Assembly: GCF_003049705.1 (NCBI RefSeq)
Contig: NZ_PIRF01000002.1
Span: forward strand, 124,001 to 188,000
DNA length: 64,000 nt
DNA from: Campylobacter concisus
GTDB taxonomy: Bacteria > Campylobacterota > Campylobacteria > Campylobacterales > Campylobacteraceae
Direction of reading: 5' to 3'
Both the position numbers and the translations under genes were made by a program. Below the pieces are notes generated by a model. That model made no database searches. It was given only the letters and a program-made list of their open reading frames with translations, and was not told the origin of the DNA. Below are positions 26,518-36,977 of this stretch, in pieces (position 1 is the first letter of the stretch; every line of letters begins with the position of its first letter).

Positions 26518-26759
26518 AGCTCTTTTACATATTCGCTTTGAGCGCTTTTTGGTATGCTTTTTGTAGTTGGTATCGCTAGCACCTCGTATCTCGCCTCACG
26601 AGCTAGAAATTTGATGGTAATAACATCGCCGATCTTTACATCTTTTGCCGCTTTTGCCTGCGCGCCGTTAATGCTCACAACACCGCTTTTGCACATATCT
26701 TCGCTAACGGCACGCCTTTTGGTGATATTTACTACGTTTAAAAATTTATCTACTCTCAT
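26514..26759 (-). CDS. S4-domain RNA-binding protein (Hsp15/RlbA-like)
   Basis: 81 residues made up almost entirely of an S4 fold: MRVDKFLNVVNITKRR, then CKSGVVSINGAQAKAAKDVKIGDVI. Family members bind rRNA or stalled 50S subunits; the exact role here is unknown. It is the first gene of the tsaE-lptB-rpoN run and overlaps tsaE by 4 bp. Confidence 0.88.
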   Translation of the reverse strand: MRVDKFLNVVNITKRRAVSEDMCKSGVVSINGAQAKAAKDVKIGDVITIKFLAREARYEVLAIPTTKSIPKSAQSEYVKEL

Positions 26760-26792
26760 GAGGCGGATTTTAACAAAAATAGCCTTAAATTT

Positions 26793-27620
26793 TTAATCCT
26801 TCAGATATTTTAAAAGCTCTTTTAAATTTAGAGGTATGACGCTGCCGTGGGTTTCATTTTTAAAAAGCTCAAAGTGGGAATTTATGCCACTTTGCTTTAA
26901 AATTTGAGCTAGATCGCTCGCCTTTAAAGTTCCAGCTTTGTCTGTTTTGCCTTTTCTCTTTTCAAGCTCGCCAACGCTAAGAAAGACAAATTTAGCTCTT
27001 ATTTTCTCTTTAAATTTACCCTCTCTCACGTTTTGTTTTAATATCTCAGACTCGCCCCACCAAAGAGATGGTGAAGCGATAAAGAAATTTTGAAAAATAC
27101 CCTCATTTTTAAGCATGGCATAAAGCGTAAAAAGACCGCCAAAAGAGTGTCCATAAAGGCTTCTTGGGAGGTCTTGCACGTTAAATTTCTGATCGATAAG
27201 CGGCACTAAATTTCTTGTCAAAAAATAGTAAAACGCATCTGCGCTGCCACCTTTGTCAAATTCCTCACCCTTTGCTTTTGGTGTGAGATCTCTTGTGCGT
27301 TTTTCTACCTCGTAGCTTTTGTCTGTATCATATCCTATGCCTATTATTAGCGGGGCAAAAGAGCCATCAAATTCGTTTAAAAGCATGTTAAACTGGGCAT
27401 TTGCATCCAGTAGATAGAGTACATTTTTAAACTCATTTTGCCCCTTTAGCTTGGCTGTGAAAATTTTATAAATTTCATCATTTGCGCTCATTTTAAAGGT
27501 TGAAATTTCAAATTTACTAGCAGCTTTTTGGCTAAGTGGCTCAGGCGTTTGGCTGGGTCCTGCGTGCAAAGTCTGTGCCACACCAAGCGTAAAAAGCAAA
27601 AATTTAAACGCTCTTACCAT
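26793..27620 (-). CDS. Periplasmic ferric-siderophore esterase (IroE/Cee-like)
   Basis: 275-residue alpha/beta hydrolase with a signal peptide (about 1-20, ending LHA). The nucleophile elbow is GHSFGG (Ser159), and a likely catalytic His lies at 258 (NETHGS); ASPSLWW after strand 6 is typical of the esterase D/IroE/BesA family. Its start overlaps the end of the TonB-dependent receptor gene by 7 bp. By analogy with C. jejuni Cee it probably hydrolyses enterobactin-type trilactones in the periplasm to release iron. The substrate is inferred. Confidence 0.82.
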   Translation of the reverse strand: MVRAFKFLLFTLGVAQTLHAGPSQTPEPLSQKAASKFEISTFKMSANDEIYKIFTAKLKGQNEFKNVLYLLDANAQFNMLLNEFDGSFAPLIIGIGYDTDKSYEVEKRTRDLTPKAKGEEFDKGGSADAFYYFLTRNLVPLIDQKFNVQDLPRSLYGHSFGGLFTLYAMLKNEGIFQNFFIASPSLWWGESEILKQNVREGKFKEKIRAKFVFLSVGELEKRKGKTDKAGTLKASDLAQILKQSGINSHFELFKNETHGSVIPLNLKELLKYLKD

Positions 27621-29713
27621 TTTGCAGCGACCTTAAACCAAAATCTCCTACCCTCTTGCGGATACCAGTAGTAGTTGCCGTCGTCTGCTAGCGCCTCATC
27701 GTATCTTACTTTATCAAAGATATTGTAGGCATTTAGGCTAAGTGTTAGGTGTTTATTTGCATCCCAGCTTACACCTGTATCAAATGTGAGTAAATTTTTG
27801 TCATTTTCACTCACTTTGTTGCCAGGGCCAAATTTCACGCTAGTAAGCTTGCTCTCATAGTTTGTGGTGAAGAATGTTTTTACGCTCTTAATTGGCTTAT
27901 AAGCAAGTGTTGCATGAAATGCGTGCTCTGGCGTTGCTGTAAGGCTTTTTGCATCAAGTCTGCCAAGATTTGTCTCACTAAATTTCATAGGGCCTCTTGG
28001 CGTATTTATCGTTGGGTTGCCAGTTTTTATCTTTGACTTATTATAGGTGTAGTTTGAGCTTAGATTTAGATTTGAAAGAACGTCATAGTCTCCGCTTAAC
28101 TCCACTCCCCAAACAGTTGCACCTTCTATGTTAAAGTAAGTTCCCCAGCCAGGACAATTAACGTGTGGTGCACCTGCGCAAGTGCCAAAGGCAGGAATTT
28201 TATTGACATTACTGCCATCAGTGTCTAGGATCTTATCTTTAAACTCATTTCTAAAAAGCGTTACCGAGCCTCTAAAATCAGCCTGATTGTCATAATATGC
28301 ACCAACTTCGTAAGTTATACTTTTTTCTGGCTTTAGATCTTTGTTTCCAAAATCAACTATTCTCCAGCCACCCTGGATAGTGCCTACTTCTGGGGAGATT
28401 TGATTGACATTTGGCGTTTTATAGCCAGTTGCTACGCCACCTTTTAGGCTTAATGTATCTGTAGCGTTATAGACTAGATAGGCTCTTGGCGAGAGGTGGT
28501 TGCCAAAGAATTCGTTGTGCGTAAGCCTTGAGCCAAGCGTTAAAAATAGCTTCTCTTCTAAAATTTGCCACTCATCCTCGATAAATCCAGCATGCTCACT
28601 CATCGAGTAGCTTTTTGGACTTTCGAGGCCATTTTTTGAGGCGTTTGAGACGATGAAGGTCGTGCCGACATTTTGTTTGCTAAAGTCATAGCCAAAAGTT
28701 AGTGCGTGAGCACCAAGAAAGGTTGTAAATTTTGAATTAAAGTTGTAATTTTTAGCTTTTGCAGGTATGAATTTATCAAAAAGGCTCGTTCTTTGCGTCT
28801 GATCATAAATGTAGCTAAGATCGACATTTAGGTTATCAAATTCGCCAAGATAGCCCACGCCATAGCTCTTTTTCTCATAGTCATAGGCATTTAGAAGTCT
28901 ATTTGTTCTAGTAGTGGCTGACTTTCCAACAGTTCTTGAGTAATCATGCCTTTCGTTTGATCCAAGGATGAAAAATTTATTGTGCTCATCTGGAGTGATC
29001 CAAAGTTTTGCACTTAAATTCCTCTTATCGCTCTTTTGATAACCGCCTTTATAGTTGTCCTCATCTCTTAGCTTTTTATATCCCCAAAGCTGAAGTGCAA
29101 AAAGGTCTTTATAAAGAGGTAAATTTAGATAAAAGTCGCCTTGCCTGCCATCTCCTATGCCTTTGTGAGTGTTTATAGTGGTTGAAATGCCGACGTTGCC
29201 ACTAAATTTTGAAAAATCCTTTTTGGTAATGATATTTATCACACCTCCAACTGCGTCGCTACCATAAAGCGAACTCATAGGACCACGGATAACCTCTATA
29301 CGCTCGATTGCTTCAGCTGGTGGGATGAAATTTGAGTTCATATCCCCTGCTCCGCCCTTTGGATTTGCGCTGCTTGAATTTACTCTTTTACCATCAATCA
29401 AAACTAGCGTTTGAGAGCTTTCCATACCGCGTATCGAGATACCGCTGGCTGGACCATCCTCGCCACCGACGACATTTACGCCTGGCACTTTCTGGGCGAT
29501 TGAGTGAAGTGAAGTAAAGCTATCTTTTGTAAGCTCGTCACCACCTATCACGCTTATGCTCGCAGGTGCTTCTTTTATCTGCTGCGAAAAGCCACTCGCA
29601 CTTACTACAACACCATCAAGCCTTGTTTCGTTATTGTCTTTATGCTCTGCTCCAAAGAGTGAATTTGCCACACAAACACTAAGGCAGATGGCAATAAATT
29701 TTGTTTTTCTCAC
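27614..29713 (-). CDS. TonB-dependent siderophore receptor (CirA/CfrB/FepA type)
   Basis: Outer-membrane receptor, 699 residues from the GTG at 29713, which has AAAAGGAT upstream. The reading frame extends further to an ATG at 29788 but would add an unlikely N-terminus ahead of the signal peptide (ending LFGA). A TonB-box-like LDGVVVSA is followed by a plug domain (SISVIGGDEL, LIDGKRVNSS, IERIEVIRGPMSSLYGSDAVGGVINII) and a 22-strand barrel ending in Trp. The downstream esterase points to a catecholate substrate. Iron control is suggested by a palindrome upstream. Confidence 0.9.
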   Translation of the reverse strand: MRKTKFIAICLSVCVANSLFGAEHKDNNETRLDGVVVSASGFSQQIKEAPASISVIGGDELTKDSFTSLHSIAQKVPGVNVVGGEDGPASGISIRGMESSQTLVLIDGKRVNSSSANPKGGAGDMNSNFIPPAEAIERIEVIRGPMSSLYGSDAVGGVINIITKKDFSKFSGNVGISTTINTHKGIGDGRQGDFYLNLPLYKDLFALQLWGYKKLRDEDNYKGGYQKSDKRNLSAKLWITPDEHNKFFILGSNERHDYSRTVGKSATTRTNRLLNAYDYEKKSYGVGYLGEFDNLNVDLSYIYDQTQRTSLFDKFIPAKAKNYNFNSKFTTFLGAHALTFGYDFSKQNVGTTFIVSNASKNGLESPKSYSMSEHAGFIEDEWQILEEKLFLTLGSRLTHNEFFGNHLSPRAYLVYNATDTLSLKGGVATGYKTPNVNQISPEVGTIQGGWRIVDFGNKDLKPEKSITYEVGAYYDNQADFRGSVTLFRNEFKDKILDTDGSNVNKIPAFGTCAGAPHVNCPGWGTYFNIEGATVWGVELSGDYDVLSNLNLSSNYTYNKSKIKTGNPTINTPRGPMKFSETNLGRLDAKSLTATPEHAFHATLAYKPIKSVKTFFTTNYESKLTSVKFGPGNKVSENDKNLLTFDTGVSWDANKHLTLSLNAYNIFDKVRYDEALADDGNYYWYPQEGRRFWFKVAAKW

Positions 29714-29776
29714 GACTATCCTTTTAAATTTAATTTGAAAAAGTTTGAAATTTAACAAAGTATCTTTTAAAACAAT

Positions 29777-29797
29777 ATTAATTATCATAATTTTAAT
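29777..29797 (-). promoter_or_regulatory. Fur-box-like palindrome upstream of the siderophore receptor
   Basis: On the minus strand the core is ATTATGATAAT, two 5-bp half-sites around one G, extended by A/T-matching flanks. It lies about 65-85 bp ahead of the receptor GTG, where a Fur operator would be expected. The AT-rich background weakens the call. Confidence 0.5.
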
Positions 29798-29881
29798 ATA
29801 GTATTATTTTTTATAAAATTTTCTAAGAAAAAACTTACATTATTTATTAAATTAGTTTATTAAAAATTAATCAATTTAGGC

Positions 29882-29887
29882 TAAAAT
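29882..29887 (+). promoter_or_regulatory. Candidate -10 box for argG
   Basis: TAAAAT followed by ACG, 28 nt ahead of the argG start and in the usual distance for a short leader. No -35 can be recognised. Confidence 0.4.
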
Positions 29888-29914
29888 ACGACCATTTTAA
29901 AAAAAGGAAGAGCT

Positions 29915-31138
29915 ATGAAAAAAGACGTAAAAAAAGTGGTTTTAGCATACTCTGGCGGACTTGACACAAGTATCATTTTAAAATGGCTTCAAGATGAATA
30001 TAACTGCGAAGTAGTCACATTTACAGCTGACATCGGCCAAGGCGAAGAGCTAGAGCCTGCACGTAAAAAAGCCCTAGCACTTGGCGTGAAACCTGAAAAT
30101 ATTTTTATTGAAGATTTAAGAGAAGAATTTGTACGTGATTATGTATTTCCAATGTTTAGAGCCAATGCGGTCTACGAGGGCGAGTATCTACTTGGCACAT
30201 CAATCGCTCGCCCACTAATAGCAAAACGCCAAAGCGAGATCGCAAGACTTGTTGGTGCTGATGGCGTGAGCCACGGAGCAACAGGCAAAGGCAACGACCA
30301 AGTTCGCTTTGAGCTTGGATACTACGCGCTCGGCGACAACCTAACTATTATAGCTCCATGGCGCGAGTGGGATCTAAATAGCCGCGAAAAACTTTTGGCA
30401 TATGCTGAGAAAAACGGCATAGATATCACCAAAAAACCAGGCAAAAGCCCATACTCAATGGACGCAAATTTACTTCACATAAGCTATGAAGGTCTAGTGC
30501 TTGAAGACCCAAGTCACGCACCAGAAGATGATATGTGGAGATGGACAGTAAGCCCAAAAGATGCTCCAGATAAAAGCGAGATCATTGAGATAGGCTATGA
30601 AAAAGGCGATCCAGTTAGTATAAATGGCAAAAAAATGAGCCCAGCTGAAATTTTAACCGAGCTAAACCGCCTTGGCGCAAAACACGGCATTGGCAGACTT
30701 GATATCGTAGAAAATCGCTCAGTTGGTATGAAGAGTCGCGGATGCTACGAAACTCCAGGTGGTACGATAATGCTAAAAGCCCATAGAGCGATCGAGAGCA
30801 TCACGCTTGACCGCGGTGCAGCTCACTTAAAAGATGAGATCATGTCAAGATACGCCGAGCTAATTTATAATGGCTACTGGTGGTCACCTGAGCGAAATAT
30901 GCTCCAAGCTCTCATCGATAAGAGCCAAGAGTACGTAAATGGCTCTGTAAAAGTTGAGCTTTATAAAGGCAACGTGACTATCCTTGGCAGAAGCAGCAAA
31001 GATGATAATCTATTTAGTGAGGCATACTGCACATTTGAAGAAGACAGCGTTTATGATCAAAAAGATGCAGAAGGATTTATCAAACTAAATGCACTTCGCT
31101 TTATAATCGCACGCAAAAATGGGCGAAAATTTGACTAA
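29915..31138 (+). CDS. argG: Argininosuccinate synthase
   Basis: 407 residues. Joins citrulline and aspartate using ATP in arginine synthesis. The PP-loop AYSGGLDTS is at the N-terminus; further hallmarks are [16 protein letters not shown] and the segment around [25 protein letters not shown] precedes the ATG. It leads the run argG-rplI-hslV-hslU-era, the same order I know from C. jejuni. Confidence 0.97.
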   Translation: MKKDVKKVVLAYSGGLDTSIILKWLQDEYNCEVVTFTADIGQGEELEPARKKALALGVKPENIFIEDLREEFVRDYVFPMFRANAVYEGEYLLGTSIARPLIAKRQSEIARLVGADGVSHGATGKGNDQVRFELGYYALGDNLTIIAPWREWDLNSREKLLAYAEKNGIDITKKPGKSPYSMDANLLHISYEGLVLEDPSHAPEDDMWRWTVSPKDAPDKSEIIEIGYEKGDPVSINGKKMSPAEILTELNRLGAKHGIGRLDIVENRSVGMKSRGCYETPGGTIMLKAHRAIESITLDRGAAHLKDEIMSRYAELIYNGYWWSPERNMLQALIDKSQEYVNGSVKVELYKGNVTILGRSSKDDNLFSEAYCTFEEDSVYDQKDAEGFIKLNALRFIIARKNGRKFD

Positions 31139-31162
31139 GAAATAAAATTTAAAAGGAAAAAA

Positions 31163-31609
31163 ATGAAAGTATTATTAATAAAAGATGTAAAGGCGCTTGG
31201 TAAAGCTGGTGAGATAAAAGAGGTAAAAGACGGCTATGGCAATAACTTCTTAATCGGCAAAGGCTTTGCAAAAGCAGCTACTCCAGACGTTCTTCGCCAA
31301 TATGAAGCAGCTCAAAAAAGAAAGGCTGAAGAGCTAAAATATGAGATTGCAAATTTAGAAAAACTTAAAGAAAAGCTTGAAAAAGTGACAGTTGTCATCA
31401 AGAAAACTCTTGGTGCAAATGGCTCGCTTTTTGGCTCAGTTTCAAAAGAAGAGATCGCAGCAGAGCTTGAAAAAACTCACCATTTAGTAGTCGAGAAAAG
31501 AGCGATCGACATGGACACTCACTTAAAAGCAGTCGGCCTTTATGACGTTCATGTAAAGCTTGGACACTCGATAAATGCGAGCTTAAAGGTTGATGTGCAA
31601 GGAGAGTAG
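31163..31609 (+). CDS. rplI: 50S ribosomal protein L9
   Basis: 148 residues with the L9 N-terminal signature MKVLLIKDVKALGKAGEIKEVKDGYGNNFL (given in parts: KDVKALGKAGEI, then GYGNNFLIGKGFA), a long connecting helix and a C-terminal rRNA-binding domain containing GSLFGSVSKEEIA. AAAAGGAAAAAA precedes the start. hslV begins directly at the next base. Confidence 0.97.
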   Translation: MKVLLIKDVKALGKAGEIKEVKDGYGNNFLIGKGFAKAATPDVLRQYEAAQKRKAEELKYEIANLEKLKEKLEKVTVVIKKTLGANGSLFGSVSKEEIAAELEKTHHLVVEKRAIDMDTHLKAVGLYDVHVKLGHSINASLKVDVQGE

Positions 31610-32143
31610 ATGTTTCATGCGACAACCATCTTAGCCTACAAAGGCAAAAACAAATCAGTCATCGGCGGAGACGGACAGGTGAGCTTTGGAAATACCGTCT
31701 TAAAAGGCAATGCCGTAAAAATTCGCAAAATTCACAACGGCAAAGTCCTAGCTGGCTTTGCTGGCAGCACTGCTGATGCGTTTAATCTTTTTGATATGTT
31801 TGAGAAAAATTTAGAGCATACGAAGGGTGATTTGCTAAAGGCGGTGATAGAATTTAGCAAAGAGTGGCGCAAAGACAAGTATCTAAGAAAGCTTGAGGCG
31901 ATGATGCTTGTGCTTGATAGGGATAAAATTTTCTTACTTAGTGGCACTGGAGATGTGGTCGAGCCAGAAGATGGCAAGATAGCAGCTATCGGAAGCGGCG
32001 GCAACTACGCCCTTTCAGCAGCCCGTGCCTTAGATAAATTTGCTGATATCGACGAAGAAGAGCTAGTCAAAGAGAGCCTTAAGATCGCTGGCGAAATTTG
32101 CATCTATACAAATACAAACATCAAAACTTATGTTTTAGAATAA
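31610..32143 (+). CDS. hslV: HslV, peptidase subunit of HslVU protease
   Basis: 177 residues, proteasome-beta-like threonine peptidase. The sequence [12 protein letters not shown] shows the catalytic Thr after a 4-residue propeptide (mature protein from Thr5), and [10 protein letters not shown] and GAGS-type [14 protein letters not shown] follow. It assembles with HslU as an ATP-dependent protease. GGAGAGTAG at the rplI end supplies the ribosome-binding site. Confidence 0.96.
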   Translation: MFHATTILAYKGKNKSVIGGDGQVSFGNTVLKGNAVKIRKIHNGKVLAGFAGSTADAFNLFDMFEKNLEHTKGDLLKAVIEFSKEWRKDKYLRKLEAMMLVLDRDKIFLLSGTGDVVEPEDGKIAAIGSGGNYALSAARALDKFADIDEEELVKESLKIAGEICIYTNTNIKTYVLE

Positions 32144-32151
32144 GAGAGAAA

Positions 32152-33474
32152 ATGAACTTAACACCAAGAGAAATTGTTAAATTTTTAGATGACTATGTGA
32201 TCGGTCAAAAGGACGCCAAGAAGATCATAGCGATCGCACTTCGCAACAGATATCGCCGTATGAAGCTTGAAAAGAGCTTGCAAGATGACATCATGCCAAA
32301 AAACATCTTGATGATCGGCTCAACTGGCGTTGGTAAAACTGAGATCGCAAGGCGTCTTTCAAAGATGATGGGTCTGCCATTTATCAAGGTTGAGGCTAGT
32401 AAATATACTGAGGTTGGCTTTGTTGGCCGTGATGTTGAGAGCATGGTAAGAGACCTTGCTACGGCATCATATAATCTCGTAAAAAACGAGCAAAGTGAGA
32501 AAAATCAAGATAAAATCAACGCCTACATCGAAGAAAAGATCGTCTCAAAACTTTTGCCACCACTGCCAAAAGGAGCAAGCGAGGAGAAGCAAGCAGAGTA
32601 CGCAAAGAGCTATGAAAAGATGCTAAATAGGCTAAGAAACGGCGAGCTTAATGAGCTAAGCATCGAGATAGAGGTGCAGCAAAACCCGCTTGAGGCTGGC
32701 TCAAACGTGCCACCTGATATGGCGCAGATGCAAGAGAGCTTTATAAAGATAATTGGCATCGGCGGTAAAAACATCAAAAAAGAGATGAAGGTAAAAGACG
32801 CTAAAAAAGCTCTTCAAAGTGAAGCAAATGATAAAATTTTAGACCTTGAGAGCGTAAAAACTGAGGCTTTAAGAAGGGCTGAAAACGAAGGTATCATCTT
32901 TATAGACGAGATCGATAAGGTAGCCGTCGGCTCAGGTAGCTCAAACAGGCAGGATCCTAGCAAAGAAGGCGTGCAAAGAGACTTGTTGCCTATCGTTGAG
33001 GGCTCTAATGTAAATACCAAATTTGGAAATTTAAAGACAGATCACATTTTATTTATCGCGGCTGGTGCCTTTCATATAAGCAAGCCAAGCGATCTCATCC
33101 CTGAGCTTCAAGGGCGTTTTCCACTAAGAGTGGAGCTTGATAGCCTTGATGAAGATGCACTTTATCAAATTTTAACTCAGCCCAAAAATTCGCTTTTAAA
33201 ACAATACATCGCCCTACTCTCAACCGAAAATGTTGAGCTAGAATTTGACGATGAAGCGATAAAAGAGATAGCTAGGATCGCTCATGCTGCAAATGAAAAG
33301 ATGGAGGATATCGGCGCTAGACGCCTTCATACGGTGATCGAGCGCGTGATAGAAGATATCAGCTTTGAGGCGAGCGAAAAGAGCGGCGAGAAGATAAATG
33401 TGACAAAAGAGCTCGTAAAAGAGCGCCTAAAAGACGTGGTTGAGGATCAAGATCTAGCGAGGTACATACTTTGA
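32152..33474 (+). CDS. hslU: HslU, ATPase subunit of HslVU protease
   Basis: 440 residues from the ATG at 32152 ([18 protein letters not shown]), which has AAGAGAGAAA upstream. The longer frame to 32098 would overlap hslV and lacks a ribosome-binding site. AAA+ motifs: Walker [10 protein letters not shown], Walker B IIFIDEID, an I-domain insertion in the middle and sensor region [12 protein letters not shown]. The C-terminal DLARYIL tail fits the HslV-activating tail. Confidence 0.96.
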   Translation: MNLTPREIVKFLDDYVIGQKDAKKIIAIALRNRYRRMKLEKSLQDDIMPKNILMIGSTGVGKTEIARRLSKMMGLPFIKVEASKYTEVGFVGRDVESMVRDLATASYNLVKNEQSEKNQDKINAYIEEKIVSKLLPPLPKGASEEKQAEYAKSYEKMLNRLRNGELNELSIEIEVQQNPLEAGSNVPPDMAQMQESFIKIIGIGGKNIKKEMKVKDAKKALQSEANDKILDLESVKTEALRRAENEGIIFIDEIDKVAVGSGSSNRQDPSKEGVQRDLLPIVEGSNVNTKFGNLKTDHILFIAAGAFHISKPSDLIPELQGRFPLRVELDSLDEDALYQILTQPKNSLLKQYIALLSTENVELEFDDEAIKEIARIAHAANEKMEDIGARRLHTVIERVIEDISFEASEKSGEKINVTKELVKERLKDVVEDQDLARYIL

Positions 33475-34340
33475 AATCAGGCTTTGTTAGCATCATAGGA
33501 CGCACAAATGCTGGCAAAAGCTCATTTTTAAATGCCTTATTAAACGAAAAGATAGCTATCGTCTCGCATAAACAAAACGCAACTCGCAGAAAGATAAATG
33601 GCATCGTGATGAATGGTGAAGATCAGATCATCTTCACCGACACACCTGGACTTCACGAGAGCAACAAGGCGATAAATCAACTACTAATTAGCCAAGCTAT
33701 AAAATCGATGGGAGACTGCGATCTCATCGTATTTTTAGCACCTATCTATGATGACACAAGTGACTACGAGAAATTTCTAGCTCTAAATCCTGAAAAACCG
33801 CACATCTTAGTGCTAACAAAAGTCGATGAGAGCTCAAATGCAAAGGTACTTGAAAAGATTACTAAGTATCAAAAATTTCAAGATAAATTTGCAGCTCTGC
33901 TTACTTTTAGCACCAAGCAGCCTACCTATAAAAAGCCGCTTCTTGATGAAATTTGCAAGCTTTTGCCAGAGCATGAATATTTTTACGATCCAGAATTTCT
34001 CACGCCGACAAATGAAAAAGAAATTTTTAGAGAATTTATACTAGAAGCGATATATGAAAATTTAAGTGACGAGATCCCTTATCTTAGTGATGCGATCATA
34101 AAAAGCGTAAAAGAAAAACCTGGCATTACTGAAATTTTTGCAAGTATCATCACTGAGCGTGAAATTCATAAAAGTATGATCATCGGTAAGAATGGTGAAA
34201 CGATAAAACGAATAGGAATTTTTGCAAGAAAGTTAATACAAAATTTAACCGGAACAAAGGTCTTTTTAAAACTCGATGTAATCGTTAAAAAAGGCTGGAG
34301 TAAAGAAAAAAAGAGCCTTAATAAAATAATTGGATATTGA
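33471..34340 (+). CDS. era: GTPase Era
   Basis: 289 residues. Ribosome-assembly GTPase that binds the 3' end of 16S rRNA. G1 is [10 protein letters not shown]3 is DTPGLHE, G4 is TKVD, and the C-terminal KH domain contains [13 protein letters not shown]. It starts with TTG at 33471, overlapping the hslU stop (TTGA). Confidence 0.95.
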   Translation: MKSGFVSIIGRTNAGKSSFLNALLNEKIAIVSHKQNATRRKINGIVMNGEDQIIFTDTPGLHESNKAINQLLISQAIKSMGDCDLIVFLAPIYDDTSDYEKFLALNPEKPHILVLTKVDESSNAKVLEKITKYQKFQDKFAALLTFSTKQPTYKKPLLDEICKLLPEHEYFYDPEFLTPTNEKEIFREFILEAIYENLSDEIPYLSDAIIKSVKEKPGITEIFASIITEREIHKSMIIGKNGETIKRIGIFARKLIQNLTGTKVFLKLDVIVKKGWSKEKKSLNKIIGY

Positions 34341-34365
34341 TTTTTTGTTGTAAAAATATTAAAAT
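34337..34365 (+). promoter_or_regulatory. Sigma70-type promoter for the secretion/transformation operon
   Basis: TTGATT (34337-34342), a 17-bp spacer and TAAAAT (34360-34365), overlapping the era stop. It would start transcription near 34372, giving a leader of about 28 nt with GAGGT ahead of the first gene. One of the two best-formed promoters in the window. Confidence 0.55.
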
Positions 34366-34399
34366 ACAGCCCAATTAGAGCATTATGAGGTAAATTTTT

Positions 34400-35920
34400 A
34401 TGTTAAAGCTTAGAAAAATTAACGATAATCCAATCGTTACGCTAGATCCTTATGAATATGAAGGTTTTAGATTTTCTAATAGCAATGTCGATTCGCTAAG
34501 TCTTTCAAAGAATATTCTAAAGCGAGACTTTTTTATATCTTATATCGAGTACAAAGATATAATAACAGCTACCATAAACATCTCAAGAACAATAGATGAT
34601 GAGGATATTGAAAACAATATCTCAATAAAAATTTACGAAGAGCTCTCTCTTGATCCTGCGATTGACTATAAAATAGTTTATTTTGAAAGCAATGTTGAAA
34701 AAGAAGATAGGATTTTTAATGTTTTTATTGCTACAAATGAAACGATAAATAAAATTTTTAAAAATATTTCTAAAAGAGTCCCTTTTATAGATTATGTCGT
34801 TGTAGAGCCGCTTTTATATAGTGCTATATATAAAAAAGGCTTACTTCCTAGCACTCAGAGTGATTGTTTTTTGACATTTAGGGCCGATGAAGCATTTATA
34901 AGCATCTATGTAAATGGAGAATATCTTACATCAAGAGGTTTAAGATACACACTAAATTATCTAAAAGATAAATTTATAGAGCAAAGCGGCGAAAGAGTAA
35001 GCCTAGAAAGCTTTTTAGACATCCTAAAGACAAGAGGACTTTTAGATAGCAATGAAGAAGGCTTTAGCTACGATCTAAATACTGTTTTTGAGGACTACAT
35101 ATTTTACGTAAATGACACGATAAATGTTGTCAATAGAATTTACAGCATAAATATAAAAAATATCTATATTGACTGCGACTATAAAATAGAGCGTTTAGAG
35201 AAATTTATAAATACAAAACTTGGCACAAATGCTACGAAATTAAATACAAGCACTGTAATAAATTCTAAAAATTTAGCCATTAGCGAACGATATAACATGA
35301 TGGCTTTGTATGCAAATTTCTACAAAAAAGAGGCCTTTAATGCTGATTTTAACTTCTCAAATTTGCTTAGGCCTGATCCATTCACAAAGAGAAAAAGCGG
35401 TAAATTTATACTGATATGTGCCGCTGCTTTTTGCCTAAGCATATCCTATCCTCTTTATAATTATATAACTGGCAGTATTTTAGAAGCAGATTCGCAAAGA
35501 CTAAGCGATGAGCTTGATGTACTTAATACACAAGCAGCACAAATAAGAAGTACTCTTGAAAGACTAAAAAAAGAGCAAAATGATATAAAAGGATTAACTG
35601 ATAAAGAGGAAGAGAAGTTAAATTTTAGAAAAGGGTTGCTTCAAGAAATTGAAAATAAAAAAGGTCATTACGTAATGAAAGGTTTAAATCTTTTTGAAAT
35701 TACCGATATGATAAACAGCAATAGCGTTTTTATAACAAATATTAAAAATAACGATAAAAATTTAACTGTAACGGTTGTTAGCGATAATGAAAAAAGGATT
35801 ACGCAGCTAATAAAAGATATTAGCAAGATGCCCAAATATTCAGTAAATACAAAAAAAATTAAAGAAGATAGGCAAAACAACGAGTATGAAAGCAATATAA
35901 GCATAGAGATTAGACAATGA
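34400..35920 (+). CDS. Inner-membrane platform protein, PilM/PilN (MshI/GspL-like)
   Basis: 506 residues. The N-terminal ~320 residues look like a divergent cytoplasmic actin-like domain as in PilM/GspL. One membrane segment lies at about 334-352, followed by a periplasmic coiled coil and a small alpha/beta domain as in PilN/GspL. It opens a nine-gene run whose order equals mshI-J-K-L-M-N-E-G of MSHA pili. The start has GAGGTAAATTTTT upstream. Family placement rests on architecture and position; sequence signatures are weak. Confidence 0.6.
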   Translation: MLKLRKINDNPIVTLDPYEYEGFRFSNSNVDSLSLSKNILKRDFFISYIEYKDIITATINISRTIDDEDIENNISIKIYEELSLDPAIDYKIVYFESNVEKEDRIFNVFIATNETINKIFKNISKRVPFIDYVVVEPLLYSAIYKKGLLPSTQSDCFLTFRADEAFISIYVNGEYLTSRGLRYTLNYLKDKFIEQSGERVSLESFLDILKTRGLLDSNEEGFSYDLNTVFEDYIFYVNDTINVVNRIYSINIKNIYIDCDYKIERLEKFINTKLGTNATKLNTSTVINSKNLAISERYNMMALYANFYKKEAFNADFNFSNLLRPDPFTKRKSGKFILICAAAFCLSISYPLYNYITGSILEADSQRLSDELDVLNTQAAQIRSTLERLKKEQNDIKGLTDKEEEKLNFRKGLLQEIENKKGHYVMKGLNLFEITDMINSNSVFITNIKNNDKNLTVTVVSDNEKRITQLIKDISKMPKYSVNTKKIKEDRQNNEYESNISIEIRQ

Positions 35921-36564
35921 GACAAGACGTTTTAAGTAAAATAGATAAGTATTTTGACGCAAAAAAACAAAGCGAAACAAATATAATTTTTTTGGGTTCA
36001 GCTTTAATTATTATTTATATTGTTTATATGCTTTGCTTTGATCCGTCGCAAGATTTTTATGATGAAAGACTTAATGCGCATACTAAAATTAGCAATGATC
36101 TTTCAAGAACAAGAGATTATTTAAGATCGACCAGCTCACCTAGTGGGGATAAAAATTTTAAAATAAATGAAGAGTCCAAAATACTTGAAGCGCTAAAAGG
36201 CAAATATTCTAGCGTTTTAAAATTTAATGCTCATTTTGACTCAAAGCTAAAAGAACTATCGTTTTTATTATTTAATGATCAAAATTGGGCAAATTTTTTA
36301 GACAACATCGTATCTTTAGCAAAGCAAAATAATATAAAAATTTTAGAGTTAAAAAGTGATATAAAAGAGCCAAATTTCCAAAAGATTGAGCAAATTTTAA
36401 ATATTGACTTGACATTTTTGGGAGGATTTAAAGATATGCTTTCATATATAAATGGCCTTGAAGAATCAAAGCTAGTAGTTGATCTTCATAAAATGGATGT
36501 AAATTCTACCCAAAAAGAGCTTGGCGCTAAGATCTCAATATCTGTTTGGGGGATGAAATACTAA
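35917..36564 (+). CDS. Inner-membrane platform protein, PilO/GspM (MshJ)-like
   Basis: 215 residues: a short cytoplasmic N-terminus, one membrane segment (about 23-42), a coiled-coil stretch and a C-terminal ferredoxin-like region, the layout of PilO/GspM. Its ATG overlaps the preceding stop (ATGA). Expected to link the platform to the secretin in the periplasm. No catalytic motif. The call is architectural. Confidence 0.55.
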   Translation: MRQDVLSKIDKYFDAKKQSETNIIFLGSALIIIYIVYMLCFDPSQDFYDERLNAHTKISNDLSRTRDYLRSTSSPSGDKNFKINEESKILEALKGKYSSVLKFNAHFDSKLKELSFLLFNDQNWANFLDNIVSLAKQNNIKILELKSDIKEPNFQKIEQILNIDLTFLGGFKDMLSYINGLEESKLVVDLHKMDVNSTQKELGAKISISVWGMKY

Positions 36565-36977
36565 TGAAAATAAAAATTTTATTGACTTTTTTATTTTTAA
36601 ATATTGCTTTTGCTAATCAGCTTCAAGAGGAAATGGACTCTTATGATAAAATTTTTGAAAAAATAAAGGAAAAAAGAAGCGGTCTTAGTGATATTGAGCT
36701 TTCGAGCATAAAAAATCCTTTTAAGCAAGAACCTATCAAGACGGTAACAGATCAAAATTTATCAATTATCACTCAAGCTTCAAAAGGGCTTAGTTTAAAA
36801 GCAATTTTATTAAACAAAGCAAATATTGATTCCAAGTGGTATGCTGTCGGTGATATTGTCGATGGTTACAAAATAGCCAACATTACTAAAAATAGTGTTT
36901 TTTTAGTAAAAGGCGATGAAAAACAAGAGTTAATTTTAAAAAATGGAAGTAAAAATGTTGAGATTAAAATTAAATAA
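36564..36977 (+). CDS. PilP/GspC (MshK)-like periplasmic linker, probable CtsR equivalent
   Basis: 137 residues from the ATG at 36564, which overlaps the previous stop (TAATG). A signal sequence (about 1-17, ending AFA) is followed by a charged linker and a small HR-like beta-domain (LKAILLNKANIDSKWYAVGD and further), as in PilP and GspC, which touch the secretin. Its position just before the secretin matches ctsR of C. jejuni in order. An in-frame TTG at 36546 would mask the signal peptide. Confidence 0.55.
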   Translation: MKIKILLTFLFLNIAFANQLQEEMDSYDKIFEKIKEKRSGLSDIELSSIKNPFKQEPIKTVTDQNLSIITQASKGLSLKAILLNKANIDSKWYAVGDIVDGYKIANITKNSVFLVKGDEKQELILKNGSKNVEIKIK

